In this document: positions 54,401 to 64,000 of the stretch, one piece after another
How the letters are laid out: each line of letters opens with the position of its first letter
How positions within the stretch are numbered: position 1 is the stretch's first letter
DNA from: Gonium pectorale
Taxonomy: Eukaryota > Chlorophyta > Chlorophyceae > Chlamydomonadales > Volvocaceae
Length of the DNA stretch: 64,000 bases
Assembly (NCBI GenBank): GCA_001584585.1
Contig: LSYV01000056.1
Coordinates: 151,474-215,473 of the forward strand
Direction: 5' to 3'
Notes under the pieces: model-generated
Database searches by the model: none
What the model was told of the DNA's origin: nothing
What the model saw: the letters and a program-made list of their open reading frames with translations, nothing else
Program-made: the position numbers and the translations under genes

Positions 54401-55862
54401 AGTAGCAGTGCGGCGGTTTTGCAGGGCAGGTGCAGCTGCTAAAGGCTGTAGGCTTTCCCTTGGGTTGAGCAAGAGGGAACAGCGGTCCCCCACACCCCTC
54501 GCCTCGCCGCGTTGAGATGGTCTCGCGTTGGGGCGGGTACCGCCCCAGGCCAGCGTCGGCCCGGAGATGAAAGGCAAAACACATACACACACATATTTAA
54601 CGACATCATCACTTTCGCGCTTACGCTCGTCGTATGCGTTGTTCCTTTTCAACACATATTTAAGATCATAAAGAATACACACATATACACGCGAGGGCCG
54701 CATCCTATGCAAAGGACAGTACTGCTCGCACCTGCCCACTCGCGCCCCGCCGCCCCGAGCTCGAACACCGTGTCCACTCCGCGGACAGGCAGCACCTCGG
54801 ACGCGGCCCGCAGCTTGGAGCCCACCACCACGCAGGGTTTAGTGTACGGCTCCTCTGCGTGCTTGAAGTTAGGGACCTGGGTTGCGGCCAACATGCAGCG
54901 GGAGATTTCCAGGATCGGGCGTCCCGTTGAGTACACGCAGGCTGGGCCGCTTGCATCCGAGATCCAAGTCGCATGTACGGGTTGTTTGGGACTGCGGCGA
55001 ATCCTCCACTGTGTTCTCCATGCGGCTGGGCGAGGTGGCAACACGCGATGGCGGCCTGACCCAATCGGCCCGGCCCGGCAGGGCAAACAGGCGCGAATCA
55101 TGAAGCCGCCGGCTGTTGTCCGCGCCTAGCCGACCGGGCCTCTGCGCAGTCTGCCCCTGGCCGCATGCCCCGTTTGCGCGCCCAACCCCTCGCTTGGCCC
55201 GCACGCCTGCCAGCGCCCTTGCCGTGTCCGCCCGCGCGCCGCCATGCCACCCACTCACCGCGAGCAGCAGGCTGACCGTCTCCTCCAGCTCGTACATCTT
55301 CTCTCGCTGTGCGGGAAACATGGATAGGGAGGCGCCGGGTCTCGTTGCGTTACGATATTTGGATGTCGGGGTGGGGTGGGTCGTTGCTGGGCTCCTTGGA
55401 AGCACAAGCCCAGGTACTGAGGGCCGGGAGGACTGGGCCCCCTGCTACACCGCAACTGCAGCAGGCTGGAGACCTCGTGCATGGCCATGGCAGCCCCGTC
55501 CCCGGGTAGTGTGCAGGGTGGCCGTGTGACTTGGTGGGTTCGTATGCCCGCGTTCGTAAACGTGCAACCCCCACCCCCAGTGCCCAGCTCACGCTGAACG
55601 CAATCAAGATGTCCAGCTTGCGATCCCTGTCGAAGCAGCGCCGGATGTCGTTGTGATAAAACTTAACAGGGCGCGCCTTGGCGGCGTCGCACGCGTCGGG
55701 CACGATGGCCTCCGCCGCGTGCGACTGCAAGTCGTCGGTGCCCATGTGCAGGGAGAACGAGGGCTCCCATGATACAGCTGAGCTGAGATAGAATGCCGTC
55801 GCCAGCGCAAACAGCACGCGGGGGGCCAACCTCCGCACTATCATGCTGTCAGACGTGCCCAT
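51425..55862 (-). CDS. DUF3431 protein with N-terminal signal anchor (copy 1)
   Basis: Eight exons in transcript order: 55862-55593, 55306-55259, 54876-54732, 53293-53227, 53054-52959, 52759-52604, 52284-52196, 51714-51425; 386 residues. All borders are GT-AG with matching phase. The N-terminus has a hydrophobic segment (RVLFALATAFYLSSAV), a signal peptide or anchor. The family core is GREWA (150-154) joined directly to VYFTYLISYYDNLPQHVVF (155-173), then LMPRFALFGP, FCPQVYQAFLNGHYVVSRRRI and FVDHIETCEDTLEGHIVERAW near the end. This matches DUF3431, a family of fungi and algae whose activity is not established. Several Cys residues suggest a secretory-pathway location. An in-frame ATG at 55844 would shorten it by six residues. 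Confidence 0.8.
51788..51815. repeat. GGTACC-type short tandem repeat in an intron
   Basis: CCGGTA repeats three times, with a variant, in the last intron of DUF3431 copy 1. Confidence 0.6.
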
Positions 55863-58156
55863 TCCGTCACATCATCGCAGCTTCATCGTCAAAATGCAGT
55901 TGCTCTCTGATCGATAACCATCGTGTCAGTCGATCGATGGCATTCCATGATACAGGGGGGTTCCTAGGCAAGGCAGCAAGACAACAGCTTCCAGTGGGAC
56001 AGCACTGCAGTAATTTTGCTTCTTTACGTGGTCGGAGACAATGCCTACGTGCTAACTGTGGAGGACTGGAGTGCAGCAGCGAGCAGAGTGCTCATGACTA
56101 CGGCGCAGCGCCCTCACTGCGGAGGTGTATGGTTTAGCACCAATAATGATACATGGTGGCCGATCGATAAGCGGAAATGTTATTGCCCCATCGACGAGTC
56201 GGCTCCTCGACTTCCATCCATGTTGCCCTTTGGCACCCCCACCTCATACCCTGTCCTCATCCAGGTGAAGAAAAAGGGAACCAGAAACGGGGAAGACAAC
56301 CTCTACGGACATACACACTCGGGGTGTGATGTTTCCCCGAGTACAGGGCGTGGCGGGCGAGGTGCACGAGCAGACGGGCCCGCCCGGTGTGTGTTCCCGG
56401 TATAGTTATCTGACGATATGTAGAGGGTGAGGGCCCGCAAGCGGTCGACGATATGACCAGTCCATCGGCGGCCAGCGGTTACTAGTCGCGGGGCGCCAAG
56501 CCCGCACCCACGAACCGCCGATTGGCGTAATACAGGTGAAGCGGCAGCGGGTGGCAGGGGATATTAAGGCGCGATTGTCACTCAAGCTTCGACGGAGCGT
56601 AGCGATCGGAGTCGCTAAGGCTGGTTCGATGCGATGTCGTACGGCGCCACTTAGTCGAGTCCAAGCCTTAACCTCCTTCCCCGGAAGGCTGCTCACCGCC
56701 CCGCCTCGGCCTTCCGCAGATGATGATGCGCCAGGACCTTCAGGCAGCGCGGGCGCTGCACTCCGGGCTCGTCCGTGGCGCTGCACCCTGGGCTTGCCGC
56801 GCAACCGTGCGCGCTACGTCGAGAACGCATGTCGACATGAGCTCAACCACTTCTGCGTGACTGACGGCATGCAGCCTCACACGGAAATGCACGTACCTGT
56901 GCACCTGCTTCCGACTTTCAATCTCGCCCCATTTCCCTTTTAGACAATCCTCTAGCCTCGTGGGTCGGGTAAGTACAGATGCTTGCCCGCTGCACGAGCC
57001 TGCACCGGGTTTACTGCCAGGTTTGGCCGTGGTGGCGGCCTCAGGCAAATCCCTGCCTTCAGAAAAAGCCCCCATTCCCCAGGTGTTCTAAACGTGTGAA
57101 GGTTGTGGTCTGCAACCAAGCAATGAATGCGCTGCATAGGCTAGCGTGGGGGAGATGGGGGGCCATTACATGCTGTGTGAGAGCGGTCGGCAGTCCTTCA
57201 AGTCCAACACTACAGGTATGACACTTCAACAGGTCACAAGCCGTGCGTGTGCACGCTGTTCCCGTGTGCCGATACTAGTCATTGGCGCAGCAAAGGCAAG
57301 TGAAGGATAACGCAAAGCGTCGGGCACTGCACTTCCTCCTCTACTGAAGGCGCTCGTGCGCAGTGAACACTTAACCCGCACGATTACTCAAAGCAGGATC
57401 CAAAGGCGTGACTCCCCGGGATACCCACCCCTAGCACTGACGGGGATGGCTGTGTCCGTCGCTTGGTGCCCGTGCCATGCGCCTGCAGCTCCAGCGTGAA
57501 GGACTGGTCCCACGCGCGTCCCGGGCCGAGGCCGGGACCGGAAAGGGACGGCAGCACCACCAGCTTTTCCTGAGTCAAGGTTACAGGATGAGAGGCATGA
57601 AAGGGCGCAGACATGAGCCACCGAAGCCTTACCCTAACTACAGCGCCAAACACCATCGGCACGCACATGAGGCCACGAAACAGGAAGACGGAAATACAAA
57701 GACCGGAGGCTGGCTATCGCGTGTGTTACACGTCTGCTGACCCGGCAAGGGCAGTTCCGGCCCTCAGCCTGTCTGGCGCGAGCCCAGATACTCGCATTAC
57801 CACCCCATGCTCCGCTCCGCACCGCTCCAACCCAACCCAGCACACTGCCCCGCCCCACCCGCCCGTGCTCCATGCCACCCCGTAGCCATATTAATGCAAC
57901 ATCCTCCGTCCAATATTCAATATAGAGTTATAGACAGGGTTGCTCGTCCTGGCCGGATCCCAGATCCACTGACGTGCGTCGCTTTTTGCGCGCCGCGCCT
58001 CCATACGTCTAGCTGTTTTGAAGTTGCTGCATTTTGGCAATCTATTGTTTATTAATACCGACATTGTCACGTGTCTCGTGCCTGGTCCTTACAATTCAGG
58101 CGCGTGAACCCTGCTCGGAACGCTTCTAATTGTTGAAGGCCCACTGGCATCGCATA

Positions 58157-58176
58157 AAACGCCTTTCGAGGCGTTT
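58157..58176 (+). promoter_or_regulatory. UUCG tetraloop hairpin upstream of the zinc-finger gene
   Basis: AAACGCCT (58157-58164), TTCG (58165-58168) and AGGCGTTT (58169-58176) form a perfect 8-bp stem with a UUCG loop, an unusually stable RNA hairpin. It lies 97 bases before the ATG, so it may be in the 5' UTR. A regulatory role is inference. Confidence 0.55.
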
Positions 58177-58198
58177 ATCGATAGTTTTCTTGGCGGCC

Positions 58199-58260
58199 TG
58201 ACGAGGTGCTAGCCCCCCAAGCCCGTGCGCCGCCGAACGCCAGCGATTACCACCTCGTCA
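58199..58260 (+). promoter_or_regulatory. 10-bp inverted repeat ending 12 bases before a start codon
   Basis: TGACGAGGTG (58199-58208) is exactly complementary to CACCTCGTCA (58251-58260). If transcribed, it would close a 42-base loop just before the zinc-finger ATG at 58273. The functional role is inference. Confidence 0.5.
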
Positions 58261-58272
58261 TAGCTCGCAATC

Positions 58273-58917
58273 ATGGGAAAGGCCAAGCCCGCTAAGCACA
58301 CGGCCAAGGAGATAGCGCAGAAGGTGCGTAAAGCCGCCGAGCGGTCGGCGGGTCTCTCGTGCTGAATACTGGTTTCTCCTCAATCGGAGTATAAAGGCGT
58401 GCCGGGCTGCTCTCAAACCCATCAGGTGGCCGCGGCAACAACAAACATGGGAGGAGGCAAGAACGGCCTCGAGGATCGGTTAGGAGGCAAGGCGGGGCAT
58501 GCAAAGTTCCAGTGCCCTATCTGCAAGCAGCCGGCTCCCGACCTGAAGAGCATGCAGGTGTGTCGACGGGCCCGGGATGGCAGTGCCAGCAAGATGGGAA
58601 GGGTGCCTTCGCGACCAGGAAGGGGCCATCTGCGACAATTTTCTCGACGTCCGACGGCGTTGCCTTCGGCGTTAACTTGCGGCACGACCCGTCGCTGGCT
58701 TGGCGCCCCGCGCTGTCGGTGCCCGTGTCGTGCCGCACACACAAGAGCCGAACGCCCAACGCGGCACTCGCTTGGCCCCGCCCTCTCTGTCCCACAGATG
58801 CATCACGAGGCGCGCCATCCGAAGGAGGCCTGGGAGCCGGAGAAGTGCGCTGACTTGCACGCCGCTTTCGGAGGTACCACCAAGGGAGTCGCTGTGCGCG
58901 GAAGCAGCAAGAAGTGA
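58273..58917 (+). CDS. small C2H2 zinc-finger protein, zf-met2 / SERF-like (At2g23090-like)
   Basis: Three exons, 58273-58323, 58426-58557 and 58798-58917, all with phase-0 introns, encode 100 residues. The N-terminus is short and Lys/Ala-rich (MGKAKPAKHTAKE), then MGGGKNG, then one zinc finger CPIC with 12 residues to HHEARH (C-x2-C-x12-H-x4-H). A conserved HPKEAWEPE follows, and the end is GSSKK. This order, a 4F5/SERF-like basic start followed by a zf-met2 finger, is the pattern of small conserved plant and algal proteins such as the At2g23090 family. Their role is not settled, though nucleic-acid or chaperone-like functions have been proposed for relatives. The second intron splits the finger just before its His residues. 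Well supported as a gene. Confidence 0.9.
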
Positions 58918-59720
58918 GGGGGGGGTCCGGAAGACGCCACGGCGCCAAATCTTCGGACGCAGCTCTGGCGCCGTGCCACGACCGGCCGTTTGCTACTAGA
59001 CGACCCGGAGACGACATGACCGTGCAGCCGCACATGGCGGCGGCGCCGTGTGCAGCCAGCCCGTGACCTCGTGCCAGCCCTCGACTATGCCAGCCGTGGT
59101 CAACAGGCTCGGCAGCGACGTGGACAAAGCGGTGCCCTGCTTGGCGCATGGCGCCACACTGTGAAGCCGTGCCGTGTGCTGGTGGGAGGAGCAAGCGCCG
59201 CCGAGCACCCGCATAGGGCCCCGGGCCTCAACCGGGTGCCCAGTGATCCTCCTTACACCATCCTCGCCCCAACGTACACGCGCGCATAGGGCTGTGGATT
59301 CCCGCTGTGAAAGCGGCCGGCGCGGTGCACTAGGCCAGCATGGCTTCAGCGCGGTGCTCACGGAGGGTGGTTGCGGTGGTAGGTGTGGCATGCGGGGCTG
59401 CATGGTTCCATCTGGATTGAAAGTGGGGGTTTGGAAGTATGACGGGAGATTGTCAGTTTGTGCAATGCAGGACGGAGTTATGGGCTTGGCGGCCGGGATG
59501 CCGACGTGAGGTTACTGGGCGTCGCAGATGCAATGCCATAACGGAGGGAGGCTGCGAGGCCAGGCACAACTATGGGCATGGTACCGTACGTGGCCCAGGT
59601 GAGCCGTGTGTGTGAGGTTTCGGCGGTTTGAGGAAAGCTGATGGAGTGTGAGTCGGTCACAGAGCAGGCCGTCCACTGGCCCTGATGGGCGCGTTGTGCG
59701 CATGGGAGGATTGTGCGCTG

Positions 59721-59725
59721 TGTAA
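59721..59725 (+). other. putative poly(A) signal of the zinc-finger gene
   Basis: First sense TGTAA after the stop at 58915-58917. The long distance (about 800 bases) makes it tentative. Confidence 0.35.
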
Positions 59726-60640
59726 CTTGGGTACCGGCGGGCCTTGTTGCGGATGAGTCGGAGGACGATTGAATAGGTAGCAGCGTGAGCCGGGACGGCC
59801 GATCTGGTGGCTGCTGCACCAGAGGGCCCCGGGCGGAGACAGTGGCGTATGCAGGCGCTGAGACGGATAGGCAGAAATGTAGGAGCTCGCGCCGTACAGG
59901 TCCACGCCGTACTTTGTACGTGCGCGATGCAAGCCGGCACTGTGCCTGTCGGTGTTACACAGTCGCCCCGCCCCGGGCATTCAGGATGGCGGCGTGGAGG
60001 CGCGCCGACGGCGCGGTGTGTTCTGTCGTGATGTGGAACCGTGTAGCAAGTTAATTATTTTGTGGGGCATTTGTAGAGAATGCATAACGCGGGGGCCCGT
60101 CCGCCCTCCGCTGCCCATATAACCTGGGATGGGCATGGATGCATTCGGCATGTTTGTGTCATCAGGTTCTTTGGGACCGCAGTTTTTAGCTCATTGCTTT
60201 TTTCTACAGAAGGGGGTGCCACGTGAGGATTCAGTCCACCTCTGCTCATTGTCCAACATCCATCGTGTGGGACGGGTGTGCGCTGAACTCGTTTTTGTGA
60301 ACCAGACTCCGTATTTGCCTGAACATGCATATTTAAAGAGTAGTACCGACGTCGAGCCTGGTTCCTGGCTTTCTGCGCCAGCGGTCAATCACTCGTCATA
60401 CGCGCAGGCACGCGCCGTCACCGAGCGCGGTCGCACCATGCCGCATCGCGCACCCCATACGCATCGTCAAGCATCTGCCCCACGGTACCCACGCACCCCG
60501 CACCAAGCGGCGCGAGTGCCCCAACCCCCAAGGTATAAGCAGCGGGCCGTGCGCACGGCTGGCCAAGATGCCCAATCACCGCTGCTCCGCCCGTGCCGGG
60601 TCGCACACGCAGTGGCCCCGCTCGTCGTATGCGTTTTCCA

Positions 60641-61040
60641 ACACAAAAACAACAGTGGCCCGTGACTGGTCGACGACCCGCCGCGCTGTCCCCGGCCCCG
60701 TTCGCTGCTGCTCCGTCAACCNNNNNNNNNNNNNNNNNNNNNNNNNNNNNNNNNNNNNNNNNNNNNNNNNNNNNNNNNNNNNNNNNNNNNNNNNNNNNNN
60801 NNNNNNNNNNNNNNNNNNNNNNNNNNNNNNNNNNNNNNNNNNNNNNNNNNNNNNNNNNNNNNNNNNNNNNNNNNNNNNNNNNNNNNNNNNNNNNNNNNNN
60901 NNNNNNNNNNNNNNNNNNNNNNNNNNNNNNNNNNNNNNNNNNNNNNNNNNNNNNNCCGTAACACAAAAACAACAGTGGCCCCTGACTGGTCACGACCCGC
61001 GCGCTTGTCCCCGGCCCCTTCGCTGCTGCTCCGTCAACCT
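60641..61040. repeat. near-identical sequence on both sides of the assembly gap
   Basis: About 80 bases before the gap (60641-60721), from ACACAAAAACAACAGTGGCC to GCTGCTGCTCCGTCAACC, recur after it at 60961-61040 with a few one-base indels and substitutions. It is either a true tandem duplication or the same sequence assembled twice. Confidence 0.85.
60722..60955. other. assembly gap (234 N)
   Basis: A run of undetermined bases. Nothing can be said about its content. Confidence 0.99.
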
Positions 61041-61641
61041 GCTCCACTCGGGCGCAACTTACGCCCCTGTGGTCCCTGCCCCCTGCATCAGTCCTCTCGC
61101 ATGGGACACGGCTCATGCCCCATGCCCGTGACGCCCGTCATGCGGGCAGCCAGTAACCGTTACTATCCTGCGCCTAAAAGCAGCTCTGCCCGTGACGCCT
61201 GCCTCAACAGGCCCCAAGCCGGGCGGCCACCCGCGTGTGCACCTCGACCTCCCAATACCCGACCGCTAACGACAACGTGACCCACGCGCACTGACTACCT
61301 GCAGCCCGCGGCCGGGTTGGGGCCGCGAGCCCAGTGCACCCACGGCTGTTGCGCCGCAAGCCATGCCGGCACTGCAGCTGTACAAGTATGCCGGCAGGCG
61401 CGTATCTGCAGTGGGTCGCGTCACACGAGCTCCACGCCGCCAACCGCCGACGGAACCCAGGCGGCCCCAGGAAACCCCTTTCGAGTCACACACTCTGCCA
61501 CAACTTCATACAAATTCATTCCGTACTCCCCAAGCACAGTTCCTATATCCCGTTGGCTGCGAGCTCCTTAGAGCCCCAGCGCAGCGCTCAGTGTGCGCCC
61601 TCCGTCCTCTCAGCGCTTGGCCAGTAGGGGCGCCCGCCCCC

Positions 61642-63790
61642 TCAGGGCGCTACGGCGTCATGCTTCCATGGCGGCATGCTGTCGTAGCACTGCCAGCCGT
61701 TGTAGGCGCAGGTGGGGTTGAGCCCCTGCGCCGTCCCGTTGAAGGACGTGCACGCCTCCCTGTGCGGCTGCTGGTAGCAGCCGAAGATGAACGACCAGGC
61801 CCGCTCTACAATGTGGCCCCCCAGCGTGTCCTCGCATGTGCCCAGGTGGTTGACGAAGTTGACTGTTAGGGGCCGGGGGTCCCCGGGGGGGCGGTTGGGT
61901 TGGGTATATCGTAGGTCGTAGGGGAGGGCCAGGGCGGTGCGGAATGGGGAAATGGGCCATACGCAAGTCTCCCCTCCACACGCCCGTACGCCCGGCCCTC
62001 CGCAGCCACCTACCCACCGTTGTGCTGCTGGCCCGGCTTCTGCCGGCTGCCGAGACCGACCCTTCCGACAGGCTCCCAGGACGCTTCCACAACATCCCCC
62101 ATGCCAACCCCTTGATAGCCGACGCACGTCGGACTCGCTCCAAAGCATTAAAGCACAAACTGGGCCGCCTAGCCAGCCAGCCAGCCAGCCAGCCAGTGAG
62201 CCGCGCACCGGGCCTACCGACCACCCACCCGAGTGCTTGGGCGCCGCCTGCATCTGCTCGTGCGCATCCGCCGACAGGTAGTGCCCCGGGTTGTGCATCA
62301 CGTAGCGGTACAGCACCCTGCAAGGATGCCGGGCGTGGAGGGCAGGGGCTAAGGTTCAAGGGCAGTGGCACTGTGGCAGCATGACCCGTCGCCTAGCCCA
62401 TCCGATGGCCCCTACCCGTTCCACTGACCCTATCGACCACCACCCCCTCCACCGCCCCCAACCTCCGGCCCGCAGCACCCACTTGTAAAGATCCACTGAA
62501 TTCGAGAGGATGCGCTGCTTCGACAAAATATAGTGTCCGTTCAAGAACGCCTGGTATGTCTGGGGGCAGAATGAGCGCCGGAACATGCTCCACAGCTCCC
62601 GGACTCTGAACGTTGGCGCAGGGAGGAAGCACCCGCGGCTGGCGGGTTGACACGGGCGGCAGAGCGGCACGGGGGTTGCGCGCGTCATATGAGCATTGGT
62701 CCTTTCCGCAGCCACGGCTGCCACTGCATCGGTGGGGGGCAACCGGAGCGCCCGCCCCCCTCCCCCGCCCCGGGGTGGCTTCAGGGGTATCACGGCCACC
62801 AGACGGGCCGCTCCGCGCCGCCTTGACCGGCCCTGGTCCCGCCCTTCATCCAAGGATTCACCAAGCCCTCCAGCAAGACTGCTCCTCTCCCTAGCCCGCT
62901 TAGAAAGGATGCCGCAGCCCTTCGCGCCGCAGCCCTTCCCCGCACCAGTAGCAGCGGATGCAGGTGCCTATCCCCAGCATCCCCGTGCTGGGCCCGAACA
63001 GCGCCAGGCGGGGCATGAGCTCAGGCTCCTTAAAGTTGATGCGCCCGTGCGCCAGCAGCACGTGCTGCGGCAGGTTGTCGTAGTAGGAGATGAGGTACGT
63101 GATGTACACTGGCGGGCGGCCGGGCGGACGGGTAGGGAGGGTGGGAGAGTGGGTCGAGGCCTGGGTGGGCGGGCGGGCGGGGCTTCAGTGCCTGAAGGGT
63201 GTTCGGCGAGGGCGGGCGGGGGTCGTGGGTTGCAGGCAGAAGAGGTAGCAATACAGCGGGGGAAACGGTGGCAGTACGCGGGCATGCGAGCCCTCCACCC
63301 CTCCCTCCCTCCCGGCTTCCGTGCCGCCTGACCACGCGCCGCCAGACCCCGCACCTGCCCACTCGCGGCCCGCGTTCCCGAGCTCGAAGGCCGTGTCCAC
63401 TCCCTCCACGTTGAGCACCTCAGAGGCGGCCCGCACCTTGGTCCCCACCACGATACAGGGGTCCGTGGCCTTTATGGCCGGTGCTGACAAAAGCGTCTTA
63501 ATAGACGTTTCTAAGTCCGTCATTTTCTCGACGCTAAACGCCAGCACCACGTCCATCTTCCGGTCGGGCGTGCTGCAATGGGGCCGATGGCGCGCCGAAA
63601 AGTGGAACTTCACATCCCGTTTGGCCGCATCGCACACGTCGGGAACCACCGCCTCGGGATGCGGCCGCTCGTGCATGAGATCGATGTAGAGCGTGAAGTT
63701 TGGAGTCCAGGCGGTTGAGCTGAGTTGGCCCCGTGCATAGTAAAAGCCCGCTATCAGGAGCAAGCTTGCTAGAGATATCCATGCGTGCAT
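61642..63790 (-). CDS. DUF3431 protein with N-terminal signal anchor (copy 2)
   Basis: Five exons in transcript order: 63790-63355, 63108-62946, 62638-62483, 62317-62229, 61862-61642; 354 residues. All borders are GT-AG with matching phase. The N-terminus is a clear signal peptide or anchor (WISLASLLLIAGFYYA). The core has GREWA (141-145), then VYITYLISYYDNLPQHVL and AHGR, LMPRLALFGPSTG, FCPQTYQAFLNGHYILSKQRI and VNHLGTCEDTLGGHIVERAW. Exons 3 and 4 (156 and 89 bases) equal the matching exons of copy 1 in length and phase. Copy 1 has three additional introns. The C-terminus after the shared FGCYQ block is shorter than in copy 1, and both end with a (N/S)GWQCYDS(M/V)PPW block. Activity unknown; secretory or surface location is inference from the leader. 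Confidence 0.83.
62171..62196. repeat. AGCC tetranucleotide microsatellite in an intron
   Basis: Six or more tandem AGCC units lie in the last intron of DUF3431 copy 2. Confidence 0.85.
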
Positions 63791-64000
63791 AGTGCGGACA
63801 CGGTCGCCCCACTCGGTGGGGCGGTTTTGCGAACCGACACTCGCGTGCAGCAGCTACTTTATCTCATCTCGCATACTATTTATTGCGGAATCAGCAATAG
63901 AAACTCGCATTTCAGGGCGCTTTTGAACATGACGTGCCACCATGCAGTACAACCCTGACGGCGTTTTGACTTCTCCCCTGTGTCGGACCGGTCGGACGTG
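63791..64000. other. upstream flank of DUF3431 copy 2
   Basis: This would hold its 5' UTR and promoter on the minus strand. No core promoter motif or other feature was recognised before the window ends. Confidence 0.4.

Larger units (their letters stand above)
55863..58272. other. shared upstream region of two divergent genes
   Basis: DUF3431 copy 1 (minus) and the zinc-finger gene (plus) diverge from this 2.4 kb. No domain was recognised in the open frames near 56016-56405 and 56536-56943. An 8-bp hairpin, ACTCGGGG/CCCCGAGT, lies at 56317-56342. Two stem-loops just before the zinc-finger start are listed separately. Confidence 0.4.
58918..61641. other. spacer between convergent zinc-finger and DUF3431 genes, with an assembly gap
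   Basis: No recognisable coding region. The first TGTAA after the zinc-finger stop is at 59721-59725, giving a possible 3' UTR of about 800 bases. The 3' UTR of DUF3431 copy 2 lies at the right end. The run of N at 60722-60955 interrupts the region. Confidence 0.45.

Noticed and set aside
56580..56680. tRNA-like stretch with a GGTTCGATGCG segment
   Set aside because: No acceptor stem, D-arm or anticodon arm could be built around it.

Overview
The window is nuclear DNA of a green alga, most likely volvocine (Chlamydomonas/Gonium/Volvox type). The evidence is high GC, many short introns with GT-AG borders in nearly every gene, Ala/Pro/Gln-rich low-complexity exons, TGTAA motifs downstream of several stop codons, and gene families typical of these algae. 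The species cannot be named from the sequence alone. All exon models below were built by hand from splice motifs, reading phase and paralogue comparison.

Layout. (1) 1-632: 3' end of a decayed non-LTR retrotransposon, followed by about 2.4 kb without a recognisable gene but with a dense cluster of perfect hairpins and a MITE-like inverted repeat. (2) 3019-11561 (+): a 14-exon gene for a ~1960-residue chloroplast-type protein. Its middle holds a Cys-less rhodanese-like domain between two hydrophobic segments (CAS/TROL-like), and it has very long Ala/Pro-rich arms. (3) 13123-27723 (+) and 43378-30008 (-): two giant paralogous genes, tail to tail, for secreted or surface membrane proteins of 3148 and 3265 residues. 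Each has a signal peptide, a long parallel beta-helix ectodomain with Pmp-like GGA/FxxN repeats, a Cys-rich module and about eight transmembrane helices. (4) 50163-45744 (-): a 939-residue bZIP transcription factor. (5) 55862-51425 (-) and 63790-61642 (-): two DUF3431 paralogues (386 and 354 residues) that flank (6) 58273-58917 (+), a 100-residue C2H2 zinc-finger protein of the zf-met2/SERF-like type. A 234-base assembly gap lies at 60722-60955.

The genes do not form one pathway. The strongest local theme is duplication. The giant membrane-protein pair shares 13 intron positions in the exon models with identical phase where compared, keeps a nearly identical membrane domain, and differs sharply in ectodomain and in third-position GC. 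The DUF3431 pair likewise shares most introns. A fragment of the same retrotransposon seen at the left edge sits inside an intron of the plus-strand giant gene.
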